DNA from: Funneliformis mosseae
Taxonomy: Eukaryota; Glomeromycota; Glomeromycetes; Glomerales; Glomeraceae
Reading direction: 5' to 3'
NCBI GenBank assembly: GCA_910592005.1
Contig: CAJVPP010001104.1
Span: 1 to 22,792 of the forward strand
Length of the DNA: 22,792 nt
Shown piece after piece: positions 1 to 9,462 of this stretch. Below the pieces are notes generated by a model that had not been told where the DNA came from, searched no databases, and saw only the letters and a program-made list of their open reading frames with translations. Both the position numbers and the translations under genes were made by a program. The number at the start of each line of letters is the position of its first letter. Within the stretch, counting starts at the first letter, position 1.

Positions 1-339
1 TGAGATAAACTGAATTGAACCACTACGTAAACTTAAAAGAATTACCACTCGAACACCCCGTCTAACTGTCGCAATTCACAAGGATTGCACGTTAACAATA
101 GTATCAAAATAATTAAAGATTTAAAGAAGATACCATCTTCTATAATACTTATATAAATCATGTAATCAAGAGAATTTTAAATAGTATTAATATTAGTGAA
201 ATTCTTTTATCATTACATTCTGTTTATTTAGCTAAAATAAACTCATAATAAAATAGATAAACTATTAGTTTTATAATGTGAAAGCTTAGTTTATTAAAGC
301 TTAAGCTTTTTTATATAATGTTATTATAAAAGTAATATA
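1..339. other. A+T-rich gene-free stretch with a short coding-like stub at the left edge
   Basis: Most of this stretch is A+T-rich without coding signal. The first ~110 bases have clearly higher G+C. On the plus strand they read as an open stretch from about 14 to a TAA at 110-112, rich in Arg, Thr and Leu, with a TGA at 11-13 just upstream. It could be the 3' end of a decayed gene that starts outside the window. I do not recognise it, and it is too short to call. Confidence 0.3.
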
Positions 340-511
340 CAATCAACTCTTGATATAGCGAACTCTTAATATAATAAATTTTTTGAACAAATATAATAAA
401 AATACTCTTATTATAACGAATTAGTCAATTAAATCTTTTAAAATCTTTACTATAGTCTTATAGCAAAGTTAAGGTTTAGGACATAGAATTTATTATAACA
501 AAAGTTAACTG
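340..511. mobile_element. Short pogo/Tigger-like inverted-repeat element flanked by TA
   Basis: The left end (from 340) begins CAATCAACTCTTGATATAGC. The reverse complement of the right end (to 511) begins CAGTTAACTTTTGTTATAAT. Both are flanked directly by TA (338-339 and 512-513), the target duplication of Tc1/mariner/pogo elements. Inside are repeated words of the 'ttataacgaa / actcttgatata' kind, typical of subterminal transposase-binding repeats in pogo-like elements. Two readings are possible: a 172-bp non-autonomous element, or the left end of a larger element that ends near 3278 and contains the transposase relic at 2654-3205, since a sequence near 3230-3278 resembles this left end in inverted orientation. 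The ends are diverged, so the element is old. Confidence 0.5.
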
Positions 512-513
512 TA

Positions 514-2653
514 TTTACCTTCTTGAAGTATCTCAAAACCTCTTTTCATAAATAAAAAATCTTAACAATTTTGTCTATATTTAATTAATATTTATTATTA
601 AATTTATATATTATTACTTTAATATTATTTTAAGAAAACTATAGTGGAATTATTTACCAAATATCTATACCACAATATGGATAGTTAACTTTAACAAATT
701 TTGTATAGTATTTTTAGATTCTTACATATAGATTCTATTAGATATTTTAGTATATAATCATATTAACTTCATTTAAAATAACTATGTATAGTCATCTTTT
801 ATAAATATAATATAATATACACTTTTAAGCTAAATAATAATAATATTTTAATCACTTATAATTATATTCTTTTTAACTTTTTAATATTTAATATATGTAA
901 AGATCTAATTCTATAATATTTTAATTTTAGTTTTAATCTTATTGTTATTGTTAAATGTTTTGCAATATGAAATTTAGTAATTTTTTTTATTTTTAGTTAA
1001 AAAGTTGTGAATTTCTCTTAAGACTTTTATTTTATCAGTACTTACAGGTAAATGAATAATAGTTATACTATACATAAAACTTAAAAAAATCTAAATAAGC
1101 TTTGAAAGTCTTTTTTTATCTCTTTTATATTAATAATTTTTTTAAATAATTCAGAAAATAAATATGGATTTTTTATAACTTTAATTAATTTATCATTTAA
1201 TTTCTATTTAGATATTTTTTAGTTTGATTATATCTGATGCTTCTCTAAATATTTGTTTTTTATAATTGATTTTTATTACTTTTACCAATAGTAATTAAAT
1301 ATAAAATAGTTATTATTTTAAAAAAAGTTATATAACTAATATCTTTTATATTTGATATTATAAATGTGATATGCTTCTAATAATTAAATTTAAAGTTAAT
1401 AAATTCTTTTTAATATTACTAATCTCAAGCTATCTATATTTTATAATAACTAAATTAGCTTTCTTATTTAAGATAATTTTATTTTCAATAAGTTAAAATT
1501 CTTCTTTTTTAGTTTACTTGAAAGAAAAGATTTTAATTTAAACTTTTGAAGTATTCTTTTTTAATTGAAAAAATCATTGGTTTTTTAATTTTATTTCTTT
1601 ATTAACTTAAGAAATCAAAGGGTAAAATATGATTTATAAAATTCAAGATCAATAAATTTAAAAATATAGTTTTTCAATTCTAATAACAAGTTTTTTCTAT
1701 AATAAATATAGAAATATACAATATATTAATTGCATTTATCAGTATTAGATGAACTGACTAAGATAAAAGCATTTAAAATATAAGATATTTTAAATCAGAA
1801 TAAGATATTAATATAAGTAATTAAGATTCTGAATAATAAATCTTCATAAGAAATTTTATTTATATTTTAAGAAAGAAAGTTCAAGATTTATAAAAATTAG
1901 ACTTTATCTTAAAAATTAGGCAAAGAGATAGATTCAAATTATTACTATTGTTATGATAGTTTTATATTTTCAATAAAATTATGTAAGGATAAATAAAACT
2001 AAAACAATTATTTAAGGAATTACAGATAAGGATTCATAATAATATTAAAGATTTTCTTAATATAAAAACATGTAAAATAATAAATAAAATAAATATAAGA
2101 ATTACATTTCAGAGACTTTAAGCTAATATAATAAATTAATATAATATTAGATAATAAGTTTATTAACAATAATTAAAGGGATTGCAATAAATGCGAAGAA
2201 TTATAAATAAATTATAACAGTTTTAAAGAGTTGTAAAAGATAAGTTTTATATTTGGTTAATTATACTCCTTAATTAATATAATAAGTTTAAAACTTAAAA
2301 GATTAATATTTTATCAGTGCTGAAACTTAAAGAAAATATAGTGATATTTATATATGTTAAATAATTAATAAAATAAAATAAATTAAATATATCAAAAGAA
2401 ATAAAAGTTGATATTTCACTAAGCAATAAAGTTGCTGTATCAATAAAATTATCAAATCTGCAGATAATTAAATAGATATATATGATATATACTAGTAATT
2501 GGTTAATTACCCTATCAATTGATGTTAATCATGCCTAAATACTGAGTCTTGAAAAATATGTAAATACAAATAAAAATTAAAGATTAACAAAAACTTAGCT
2601 TTCGCTAATAGGTTTTTAATAGATATTATCTTAATTCTTCAAACTCAGAGACT
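514..2653. other. Long A+T-rich region without recognisable genes
   Basis: About 2.1 kb of very A+T-rich sequence with stops in all frames on both strands. If a full pogo-like element once spanned 340-3278, most of this region would be its eroded 5' part and the N-terminal part of its transposase. I looked for a helix-turn-helix or CENP-B-type region and found nothing convincing. Confidence 0.5.
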
Positions 2654-3205
2654 CTTAAATAAATAAGAAAATAATTAACTAATAATTAGTAGATTTGGAA
2701 TATTTTAGAATACCATATTGAACCCTCTGAAATTGATATTAAAAAATGTATAAAATATGTTACATAAGCATGAGATAATGTTACAAATAAAATAATTGAA
2801 AATTGTTGGGTGAAAGTAGATATTTTACCTAAAGATAATCATAAAAATGAAGATAAAACTGGTAATAATATATTACTTGAATTTAAATGGTTAAAGAAGA
2901 TGGAAGAAGTTTAAGTATTAATCGATAAACTAGATTTTAACAATCCTTTTTTCGCTGAAGAATTTGTCAAGTATAATAAGGTTGAGATTACAGATGAAAT
3001 AATATCTGACAAAGAAATTTTAAAAGCAGTTTTACCTGACTAAGAAGACGAAAGAGAAGAAAATTCTTTATCACCAATAATTACTTCTGGGAAAGCTTAT
3101 AATAAAGTAATTTTATATTTGAAGCAGTAAGAAAAATCTTTTGACATGAAAAAGGAAGAGTTAAGGTTTATTAAAAAGCTTAAAAAAAAAGCTTTAAAAC
3201 AATAA
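2654..3205 (+). pseudogene. Decayed pogo/Tigger-like DDE transposase, C-terminal part
   Basis: One plus-strand frame (for example GAT at 2735) reads through about 180 codons of protein-like sequence interrupted only by point stops. Visible blocks are IWNILEYHIEP, then DIKKCIKYVT-x-A-x-DNVTNKIIENCW followed by VDILP, and later an acidic region with VEITDEIISDKEILKAVLP. This is the arrangement at the end of pogo/Tigger DDE transposases: a helical segment, an 'AWxxV...TIxNCWxKTGILP' block and an acidic tail. Stops within the blocks fall where Gln (TAA/TAG from CAA/CAG) or Trp (TGA from TGG) is expected. The catalytic DDE core is not recognisable upstream. The gene is dead; the family call rests on motif memory and the exact subfamily is uncertain. 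Confidence 0.55.
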
Positions 3206-3229
3206 TTTGTCTTTTCAAAATAAACTAAT

Positions 3230-3278
3230 TTCGATAAATTTATTACTATAATAAAGTAGTAATTTAAAGAGTTACACA
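3230..3278. repeat. Possible right terminal inverted repeat of the pogo-like element
   Basis: The reverse complement of this segment (…TAACTCTTTAAATTACTACT…) aligns loosely with the left end at 340-385. Both share an 'AACTCTT' start and an 'ATAATAAATTT' block. It lies just downstream of the transposase tail stop at 3203-3205, where the 3' end of such an element is expected. The match is imperfect in A+T-rich sequence, so chance similarity cannot be excluded. Confidence 0.3.
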
Positions 3279-3376
3279 ATAATGTTTACAGTTTTTTTTT
3301 ACTTTTTATGGAATAAAATGACATAATAATCACAAGAAATTTTGATGTATTAACTAAATAATACTTCTGTGATCAT

Positions 3377-3420
3377 GTTAAAATTTTGTTGAAATTTTAT
3401 TGAAATTGTATTGAGAAATT
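3377..3420. repeat. Four imperfect 11-bp tandem units
   Basis: Consecutive 11-bp units read gttaaaatttt, gttgaaatttt, attgaaattgt and attgagaaatt. Related but scattered words continue to about 3475. This is a short minisatellite-like repeat in non-coding A+T-rich DNA. Confidence 0.55.
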
Positions 3421-3871
3421 ACATTGTTTTTTATTAAATTTTAACCAATTTTTATTGAACTTGTGTTGAATTTTCTTATTATTTTTTTACTAAATTGTAG
3501 CAAATAATTTTATAATGATTTTTTATTTATTACCAAGGTGATGATTTAATCTACTCTGATTGTTTGATGTATTATATTTATCAATTTGCGTAAGTTATTT
3601 TTGGGTTGATCTAATTTTTATAAATAATATGATATATTATTATTTTGACTTTTTTTTATACAAATCTGAATTTTTGATTATGAAGAATTCTTTTTGTATT
3701 ATTTTAATCATGAGTAAAGAATTTCACAAGATATCAAATCAATAGATAAATTTATTTATAAAGAGAAGTATTTTTTATCATTGTATAATTTTTTACCTTT
3801 TGAAATTTAAATCAATCTTTAAATTATTTTAATTTACTTTATTAAATCATATTTTTTTTACAAACACAAAA
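3421..3871. other. A+T-rich spacer
   Basis: About 450 bases with no coding signal that I can support. An open frame at 3560-3745 has only hydrophobic and aromatic A+T-driven codons and no recognisable motif. Confidence 0.45.
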
Positions 3872-4447
3872 ATGACTATAAGAATCATTTGAAAGAATAA
3901 TGAAATTGACTTATTAGTTGAGAAAAGAAGGAGAAGAAACAAAGAGTACTATATAAGATACAAAAGCAATAAGATGGGGTTTTGAAGGAGTGTAATTCAA
4001 TGAATCAATTAAAGATTCAATACGACATATTTAACTTGCTAATATGAGTTGAAATAGAAGAATTTAGTATGAGATTACAATATAAGTAAATAAATGAATA
4101 ACAATATAATGATAAGTATAACTCAACAGTATAATTAATATCTTTTAGGATTTTTGCAATTATTGAAATAGAATGAGAAGAGGTGGGAGGTAAACATATA
4201 CTATAGAAAGATTATACGATCTCTTCAGGACTTGATTCTAGGATAGATCAGATAATAATTAAAAACGTTTAAATGATTTTTTAGATTTATATTAAATATA
4301 TTTACTTTTTTAGAATCAAGGCATACTCGTAGGAGAAATCATAATTTGTCTACTATAAGGCAAATACGAAACTCAAGGCAAAACTGTGATGAGCCTGCAA
4401 AACAAAACTGAAATAGACAGCAAAATTGCAACATGCCTGTAAGGTAA
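3872..4447 (+). pseudogene. Decayed Myb/SANT-like DNA-binding protein gene with remnant introns
   Basis: From an ATG at 3872 one frame reads RRRRNKEYYIRYKSNKMGF, a position for Trp (now TGA), then RFNTTYLTC, a short gap, and a KxKNLV-x-DYN block. This resembles the Myb/SANT-like (trihelix) domain abundant in Rhizophagus-type genomes, where a basic stretch is followed by an FW motif, a C-Q-x-K-W block and a W-x-NLV-x-EY block. A first intron fits 4082-4148: its 5' site now reads ATAAGT where GTAAGT is expected, and it ends TTTTAG. The next exon keeps the frame and holds RRGGR and ERLYDLFRT followed by two lost Trp codons. A second 3' splice site at 4312-4313 leads into an Arg/Asn/Gln-rich tail. 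Many in-frame stops make it non-functional. Confidence 0.5.
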
Positions 4448-4450
4448 TAA

Positions 4451-4795
4451 AAATTTTGGTTTTTTTTCTTATTGTTCATTTAATTTTATTTTATTTTCGT
4501 ATCGTACGTTTAATTTTGTTTTTCATTTTCATTTTTTCATTTCATTTTATTTTCCTGATTTCATTTTTTCATTTTGTTTCTTTTTCTTAATTTCGTTTTA
4601 TAGTTTCTTTTTATTTTTTTATTTTATTTCATATTCCTAATTTTATTCTTTTATTTATTTAATTTTGTTTTTTGTCTCATCTTGTTCACTTAATTTCATT
4701 TTATAATTTTGTTTTAGTTTCTTAATTTCATTTTTTTGTCTTATTTAGTTTTCTTTTCATTTTATTTTTATTTTTATTTTTATTTTCTTTTAAAA
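4451..4795. repeat. T-rich low-complexity tract with ATTTT/ATTTC-like units
   Basis: About 345 bases almost devoid of A runs and G on the plus strand, made of irregular repeats of 'tttcatttt', 'attttattt' and 'ttaatttcatttt'. It reads as an eroded pentanucleotide or nonanucleotide repeat that has expanded and diverged. It begins right after the decayed Myb/SANT-like gene. Confidence 0.7.
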
Positions 4796-4937
4796 AAAAA
4801 TTTAAGTAAATTAATAAAACTGTCATACAATGATTAATAGATTGCATATTAAAATAAGATAACTAGAATTTACAAAATAACATGAAAATATTTCTGGAAA
4901 ATTATATCATAGTAAAATTATATTTGTGTAATGAAAT

Positions 4938-5045
4938 CAGTAATCATCTACTATAACAAATAATTCATTATAGTATTAACGAAGATTCTTATAATGAAGT
5001 TCTGATCAGCTAGATTGGCAACTTTATTATATTAAAACATGACTG
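4938..5045. mobile_element. Short pogo-like non-autonomous element, decayed
   Basis: The right end (about 5021-5045) reads TTTATTATATTAAAACATG followed by ACTG and then TA. This is close to the right end of the element at 340-511 (TTTATTATAACAAAAGTTAA then CTG and TA). The left end starts CAGTAATCATCTACTATAAC, similar to the inverse of the right end. The centre contains repeated 'ttataatgaagtt' and 'attaacgaag' words as in pogo-like subterminal repeats. The expected TA on the left is degraded. It has no coding capacity. Confidence 0.4.
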
Positions 5046-6120
5046 TACAGTTAAATTTACTTACTTATTTATTATAAATTACTTTTATTAAAATTAAATT
5101 TATAATTTGTAATTTAAAAATAATTTTGTATTAAAGAATTTTATTATTAATTTTAATAATTTTATTAGAAATTACTTTTAGTTATTTTTAATTTTAATAT
5201 AATATTATATTTATTTTGAAAAAATTATAATTTATTAAGACATTTTTTAATAGTAAAGTAATATAATTTTAATTAATATGTAAATATATAAATTTTAAAG
5301 AAATTTTTTAATAATTTATTAAAAAATTACTATATTTATAATAATTTTATGATATTTTTTAAATAAAAATAAAATTATAATTAACTAATAATATTTAAAG
5401 ATAAATATATATATAAAAAAATTAAATTTTATACACATATTTTATTATTTATTAATAATTTAATAGGTTTTAACAAAGTGAATTCAAAAATAAATTTTTT
5501 TTTTTTTATAGTAATCATTAGATAATAAGTTATTTTTAAATTAAAAAATTATTATATATTGATAATTTAAAATACTATTATTAGATGTATTTAAATATAA
5601 TATTTTATAAATAATTTTATATTTACTATTTATAATAATTTGCAATTTTTTATTATACTAATAATTTTATTAAATTTTTATTTTTTAAATTATTTAACAA
5701 GCAAATTACTTTGAAAAAAAAGTATTTATTTCTTAATAAAATATGTAATTTTAATTTTAATAATATAATTAATATATAAAAAATGTAGTTTTAATATATA
5801 TTTTATCAACTTTATAGAAAATAATTTAAGTATATTAAAAACTTTTTTAAAATAATTCAATACTAAAAAAATTTATTGTAAAAATTTTTTATAATTTATA
5901 TATTGCAAACTAAATGAATTAATAAAAATTATAATAAAATTATAAAAGTGAAATAATTAAAGTTATTCTTTATAATAAATTTTTTAATATTATATTATGA
6001 TTAAATTTAATATATAAATTTTAATAAGATTGTTAAAGGTTTAATAATAATAAATTTTTTAAAAATTACAAATTTTTAACTTATAAGTAACTTTAAATTT
6101 TTTATAATATAACTAAAATA
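5046..6120. other. Extremely A+T-rich gene-free spacer
   Basis: About 1.1 kb composed almost only of A and T, with a poly(T) run near 5497-5508 and no open frame with coding character on either strand. It ends abruptly at the promoter of the ribosomal protein gene, where G+C rises. Confidence 0.6.
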
Positions 6121-6128
6121 AAATTTAC

Positions 6129-6165
6129 TATATAAACGCAATATTATCACGTGAAGTTACGTGAC
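6129..6165 (+). promoter_or_regulatory. Candidate promoter elements of the eS24 gene
   Basis: A TATA-like TATATAAA lies at 6129-6136. It is followed by a palindromic E-box CACGTG (6148-6153) and a second ACGTGAC (around 6160-6165), about 110-145 bases ahead of the ATG. The two ACGTG cores stand out in an otherwise A+T-only landscape. E-box or bZIP-type binding is inferred from the motif only. Confidence 0.35.
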
Positions 6166-6272
6166 ACAAGTGATTGATTAAAGAAACGTCATCTAGAACA
6201 AAAAAAATTTTTTTTTTTTTAATCGGATTTTTATCAACGAACAAAAGTTAAACGTCCACCTAATTCACCAAA

Positions 6273-6905
6273 ATGGTGCGTGTCAATTAAAATTTATATA
6301 TATGGATGAGATACATTTTGATAAAGATATAGAAGAATGATAAATACTCTGTTATGTTGTTTTAAAAGGAAATAATAATTAATTTTTTTTTAATACACTT
6401 TAGGCTGATTCAGGAACAGTTACCATAAGAACACGCAAATTTCTTAGTAACCGGCTATTGCATAGAAAGCAATTTGTGGTAGATGTTATTCACCCTGGTT
6501 GTGCTAACGCATCAAAAGTTGAAATTCGCGAAAAATTGGCCAAAATGTATAAAACTGACAAAGACTTTGTTTTTGTTTTCGGTTTTCGTACCGCTTTTGG
6601 TGGTGGTCGTTCAACTGGTTTCGGTTTGATTTATGATACTCTTGAAAATGCGAAAAAATTCGAACCAAAGTATCGACTTGTTAGGGTAATTATTTCAATT
6701 AATTGATTTATTTTATTTAAATCTATCAATTTCCATCAATTAAATTTTATTTAAACTTTTTTTTTTTTTCAAAAAACATTTTTTTTTTTAGCATCGCATT
6801 GCAGAAGCTGAGAAGACTGCTCGTAAACAACGTAAAGAGCGAAAGAATCGTGCCAAGAAATTCCGTGGTACTAAGAAGACAAAATCTGTTAAGAAAGAAA
6901 AGTAA
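6273..6905 (+). CDS. RPS24: 40S ribosomal protein eS24 (RPS24), 3 exons
   Basis: Exons are 6273-6275 (only the ATG), 6404-6685 and 6792-6905; introns are 6276-6403 (GTGCGT…TTTAG) and 6686-6791 (GTAATT…TTTAG). The spliced product is 132 residues, the normal length for eS24, with stop TAA at 6903-6905. It begins [14 protein letters not shown] and has the family blocks [30 protein letters not shown] and the basic tail [10 protein letters not shown]. eS24 is a structural protein of the small ribosomal subunit, needed for 18S rRNA maturation in other eukaryotes. The start is fixed because exon 2 lacks an upstream in-frame ATG before the conserved TVTIRTRKF and the ATG directly abuts a splice donor. 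It lies tail-to-tail with the next gene. Confidence 0.95.
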
Positions 6906-7225
6906 ACTAGATAATGTTTAATTAATTAAGATTGATATTAAGTGTCACTTTAACCAAAAAAAAATTATTTTAAGAAATTCAAATCTCTCTTGACTTTGAA
7001 TCATTTATTCATGAATTAAGAGTTCTTCATGTTTGCACGAATATATTATTAGAAAAAAATATTAATTTGCAAAGTCTCTTTTTTAATTAAATCATTAAAA
7101 AAACATAATTTTATAATTCTTCATGATTATATATATATATTATTATTTTTTCGTTGAACTCGAATCAAATGGAATAAAAAACAAAATTTAGATAGATTCC
7201 TTCCCAAAGAAAAAAATTTTTAAAG
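6906..7225. other. Convergent 3' intergenic region
   Basis: This is the spacer between the eS24 stop and the stop of the minus-strand tocopherol-cyclase-like gene. It is A+T-rich with a short (AT)n run near 7130-7143 and presumably holds the two facing 3' UTRs. No gene or structured RNA is visible. Confidence 0.5.
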
Positions 7226-8608
7226 TTAACCCTTAGCGGCAGAAAGTTTACTGACAATCCACCATACATTTCCAACAATTTCTAAACCACTAACAACAGA
7301 TTGATCATTAAATATAACTTCCTCTTCCTGGGAATCTTTACCAGATCTCCATAATTTAACATTCAATTCAGCATCCAAACTTTCTTCAATCATTAAAGCC
7401 ATCTTGCCAAATCGTTTACTGGGACTACGTAAAGGAATACCATTTCCAGCTTTACGTTTAATATGAATTTCCAAATTTAATCCATTTGAAATATCTATAA
7501 CATGTAATTTGACATATTGCACATATTGCATGGAAGAATTATTTTCATCCATATCAATAACTAAATCGATAACTTTAGAAAACAAATTGTAAGTACTGAA
7601 ATTATAAGTAATATTTGATTTTGCATGATAAAAGACTATTATACGACCGGGAAAATGTAAGAAATCTTTCAGATAAGGAACTTTAAGTAATGGATTATCG
7701 GATGATACTAATGGAATATCGGCGATAGAAATTAATATTGAGGAACGCTTTTCTTCTTTTTCATTTATAAATGTATTTGATTGAGACCAAATCCAGGATT
7801 CAGGAAAATTTACACCCCAATCCTTTTCAATATAACCAGAACCATTTTCCAGATCAATTCTATCTTCTATAATTCCATTATTTTCCATATTAATAAATTC
7901 GATCATACCAGAAGATCTATGAGACATGCTTATGATTCCATGATTACATTCCAGGAAAGGAACATAAGCAAAAATACCCATCACATTTGGATGAGTAAAA
8001 CTGAAAGGGTACGGAGTTGTATCATTGAAAAAGATGTATCCACGAACCGAATATGGGATAAAGGGGGGTCTTGTAATTGATAATTTCAAGGAAGGAATTT
8101 TTGATTTTGATTCTGATCCTTTTCCTATAATTCTACTCCAATCTTTAATTAATAGATCGGTATATGCGTCGTATTCGATATCTGTTGATGGAATTAATCT
8201 GATCGCAGGAAGACTTAATACCACTTCATTTTCGCTAAATTTATTTTGTCCAATCCTAATCATAAATTTACTCGAATCAGTACCTTTTGGATTAAATTCG
8301 CTAATATTATATCGATAATATAAACATTCATATCCGTCACGAATCACCATAACAAAAGCATGAGATTTTTCATCGTTTGGCGAAGCTGATTTATAAATCC
8401 CTGGTATAATTATAAGAGATTCATTTGTGACTGTTTTATAATACCACCCTTCAAAATAATTTTTATGGATGTGTTCCCCGTGATAAAACGTTGGTTTATA
8501 AATTAATTTGATATTTGATATGATTAATTGATAATTTATGCTAAATGCATAAAATATGAATGCAAATATTATACCAATGAACGCATATTTTACTGTAATA
8601 TTAACCAT
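7226..8608 (-). CDS. Tocopherol-cyclase-like membrane-anchored protein (intact copy)
   Basis: Single-exon gene, 460 residues. Residues 7-27 form one hydrophobic segment, likely a signal anchor. The body has hallmarks of the tocopherol cyclase-like family (PF14249 type): YFEGWYYK at 51-58 and, far downstream, the pair GYIEKDWG (258-265) and FPESWIWSQSN (268-278), matching the plant/cyanobacterial 'FFEGWYxK' and 'YxEKNWGxxFPxxWxWxQxN' blocks. Plant tocopherol cyclase closes the chromanol ring of vitamin E, but fungi are not known to make tocopherol, so the substrate is unknown; a lipid or isoprenoid quinone is a guess. Several N-x-S/T sites after the anchor would fit a lumenal or secreted orientation. 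It is divergent from the Ecl1-like gene. Its first 430 codons are duplicated at 13919-15208; this copy keeps the native C-terminus with GLEIVGNVWW. Confidence 0.8.
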   Translation of the reverse strand: MVNITVKYAFIGIIFAFIFYAFSINYQLIISNIKLIYKPTFYHGEHIHKNYFEGWYYKTVTNESLIIIPGIYKSASPNDEKSHAFVMVIRDGYECLYYRYNISEFNPKGTDSSKFMIRIGQNKFSENEVVLSLPAIRLIPSTDIEYDAYTDLLIKDWSRIIGKGSESKSKIPSLKLSITRPPFIPYSVRGYIFFNDTTPYPFSFTHPNVMGIFAYVPFLECNHGIISMSHRSSGMIEFINMENNGIIEDRIDLENGSGYIEKDWGVNFPESWIWSQSNTFINEKEEKRSSILISIADIPLVSSDNPLLKVPYLKDFLHFPGRIIVFYHAKSNITYNFSTYNLFSKVIDLVIDMDENNSSMQYVQYVKLHVIDISNGLNLEIHIKRKAGNGIPLRSPSKRFGKMALMIEESLDAELNVKLWRSGKDSQEEEVIFNDQSVVSGLEIVGNVWWIVSKLSAAKG

Positions 8609-9462
8609 CTTTTTTGAAATTTCTTAATGAGTGGTATATTGAAAATTTCGACTTATCATTAACGATCATTTTGTGCGACCTTGTGGTTGATCAGTAGAAA
8701 ATATTTTTGACTCAACGTCAGATATAAATGATTAATTTGATTATCAAAATTTCATTTCAGGATATCAACCGTTGCAAAAATTTAAAATATTTAATTTTAC
8801 TTGCATAAAAAAAAATATATATATATAATATTGTTTGTAATGATTCTTTTTAACCCACAACCCCTATTTCCAAATTAGGGAGTTTATTCTGTCGGAATAA
8901 TGATAAAATTGGTCGTTATTTTAATATACATATTTGAAAACTAAAGTAAGGATTACATGTAATATTAACGTAGTAAAGATATTCCTTATAAAAAAAAAAA
9001 GATCTTTGATAACGTCGAAGAATATTTCCCTGGAAACATAAATCTCACATGCGTCAAAGCATGATTCGACCGCTCAAAACTTCAGAAGCCTTTACACGTT
9101 TTTTATTTAATCGAATTTTAGAAACATATGTTACTTATGATAAAATGAAATTTGAAGTAGAAAGATCGGATTATTAACAATTAATGAAATTCCATATTTA
9201 AACTTATTAAATTTCCTTCATGAAAAACTATAAATTGTATGGGTTAAAAAATCAAAGGAAGAAAAATGTCTCATCCGAACAAAAATACTTTTAATGATGG
9301 AAAGTTAAAATAAAATAACGTCAAAACGGAAAAGCGCAATGAAAAATTCTTTATAATAATATAACCCAAAATAACAACAAAATTCTTCATTTTTTAATTA
9401 ACGTTTTCTAAATCTCCTTCAAATACTGTTTCTATTATTTTTTTTTTTTTTAAAAAAAAAAC
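8609..9462. promoter_or_regulatory. Shared divergent promoter region (tocopherol-cyclase-like / Ecl1-like)
   Basis: 854 bases separate the two divergent start codons, so both promoters and 5' leaders must lie here. Visible features are an (AT)n run near 8816-8827, poly(A) near 8991-9000 and a T tract followed by an A tract directly before the Ecl1-like ATG (9438-9461). No clear TATA box or recognisable operator is seen. It is repeated exactly at 15209-16062. Confidence 0.5.
9049..9177 (+). other. Small unrecognised ORF (42 codons) upstream of the Ecl1-like gene
   Basis: ATG at 9049 to TAA at 9175-9177, with mixed amino-acid content (starts MRQSMIRPLKTSEAF, ends VERSDY) that is less A+T-driven than its surroundings. 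It lies 285 bases before the Ecl1-like start on the same strand, so it could be an upstream ORF in that leader, a remnant exon, or chance. I recognise no family. The copy is at 15649-15777. Confidence 0.2.

Noticed and set aside
3097..3279. Minus-strand 60-codon open frame
   Set aside because: It is antisense to the transposase relic and the following A+T-rich DNA; the composition is only A+T-driven residues.
3560..3745. Plus-strand 61-codon open frame, hydrophobic
   Set aside because: Composition follows base content (Phe, Tyr, Ile, Leu), with no motif and no nearby promoter or splice context.
2654..4447. Alternative genetic code with TAA/TAG read as Gln
   Set aside because: The relics would read well with it, but TGA at Trp/Arg sites also occurs, and all intact genes in the window use TAA, TAG or TGA as normal stops. 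Decay by C-to-T transitions explains everything.
7781..8318. Plus-strand open frames inside the tocopherol-cyclase-like gene (also at 14381-14918)
   Set aside because: They are antisense shadows of a strong coding frame with family motifs; no motif or independent promoter is seen.
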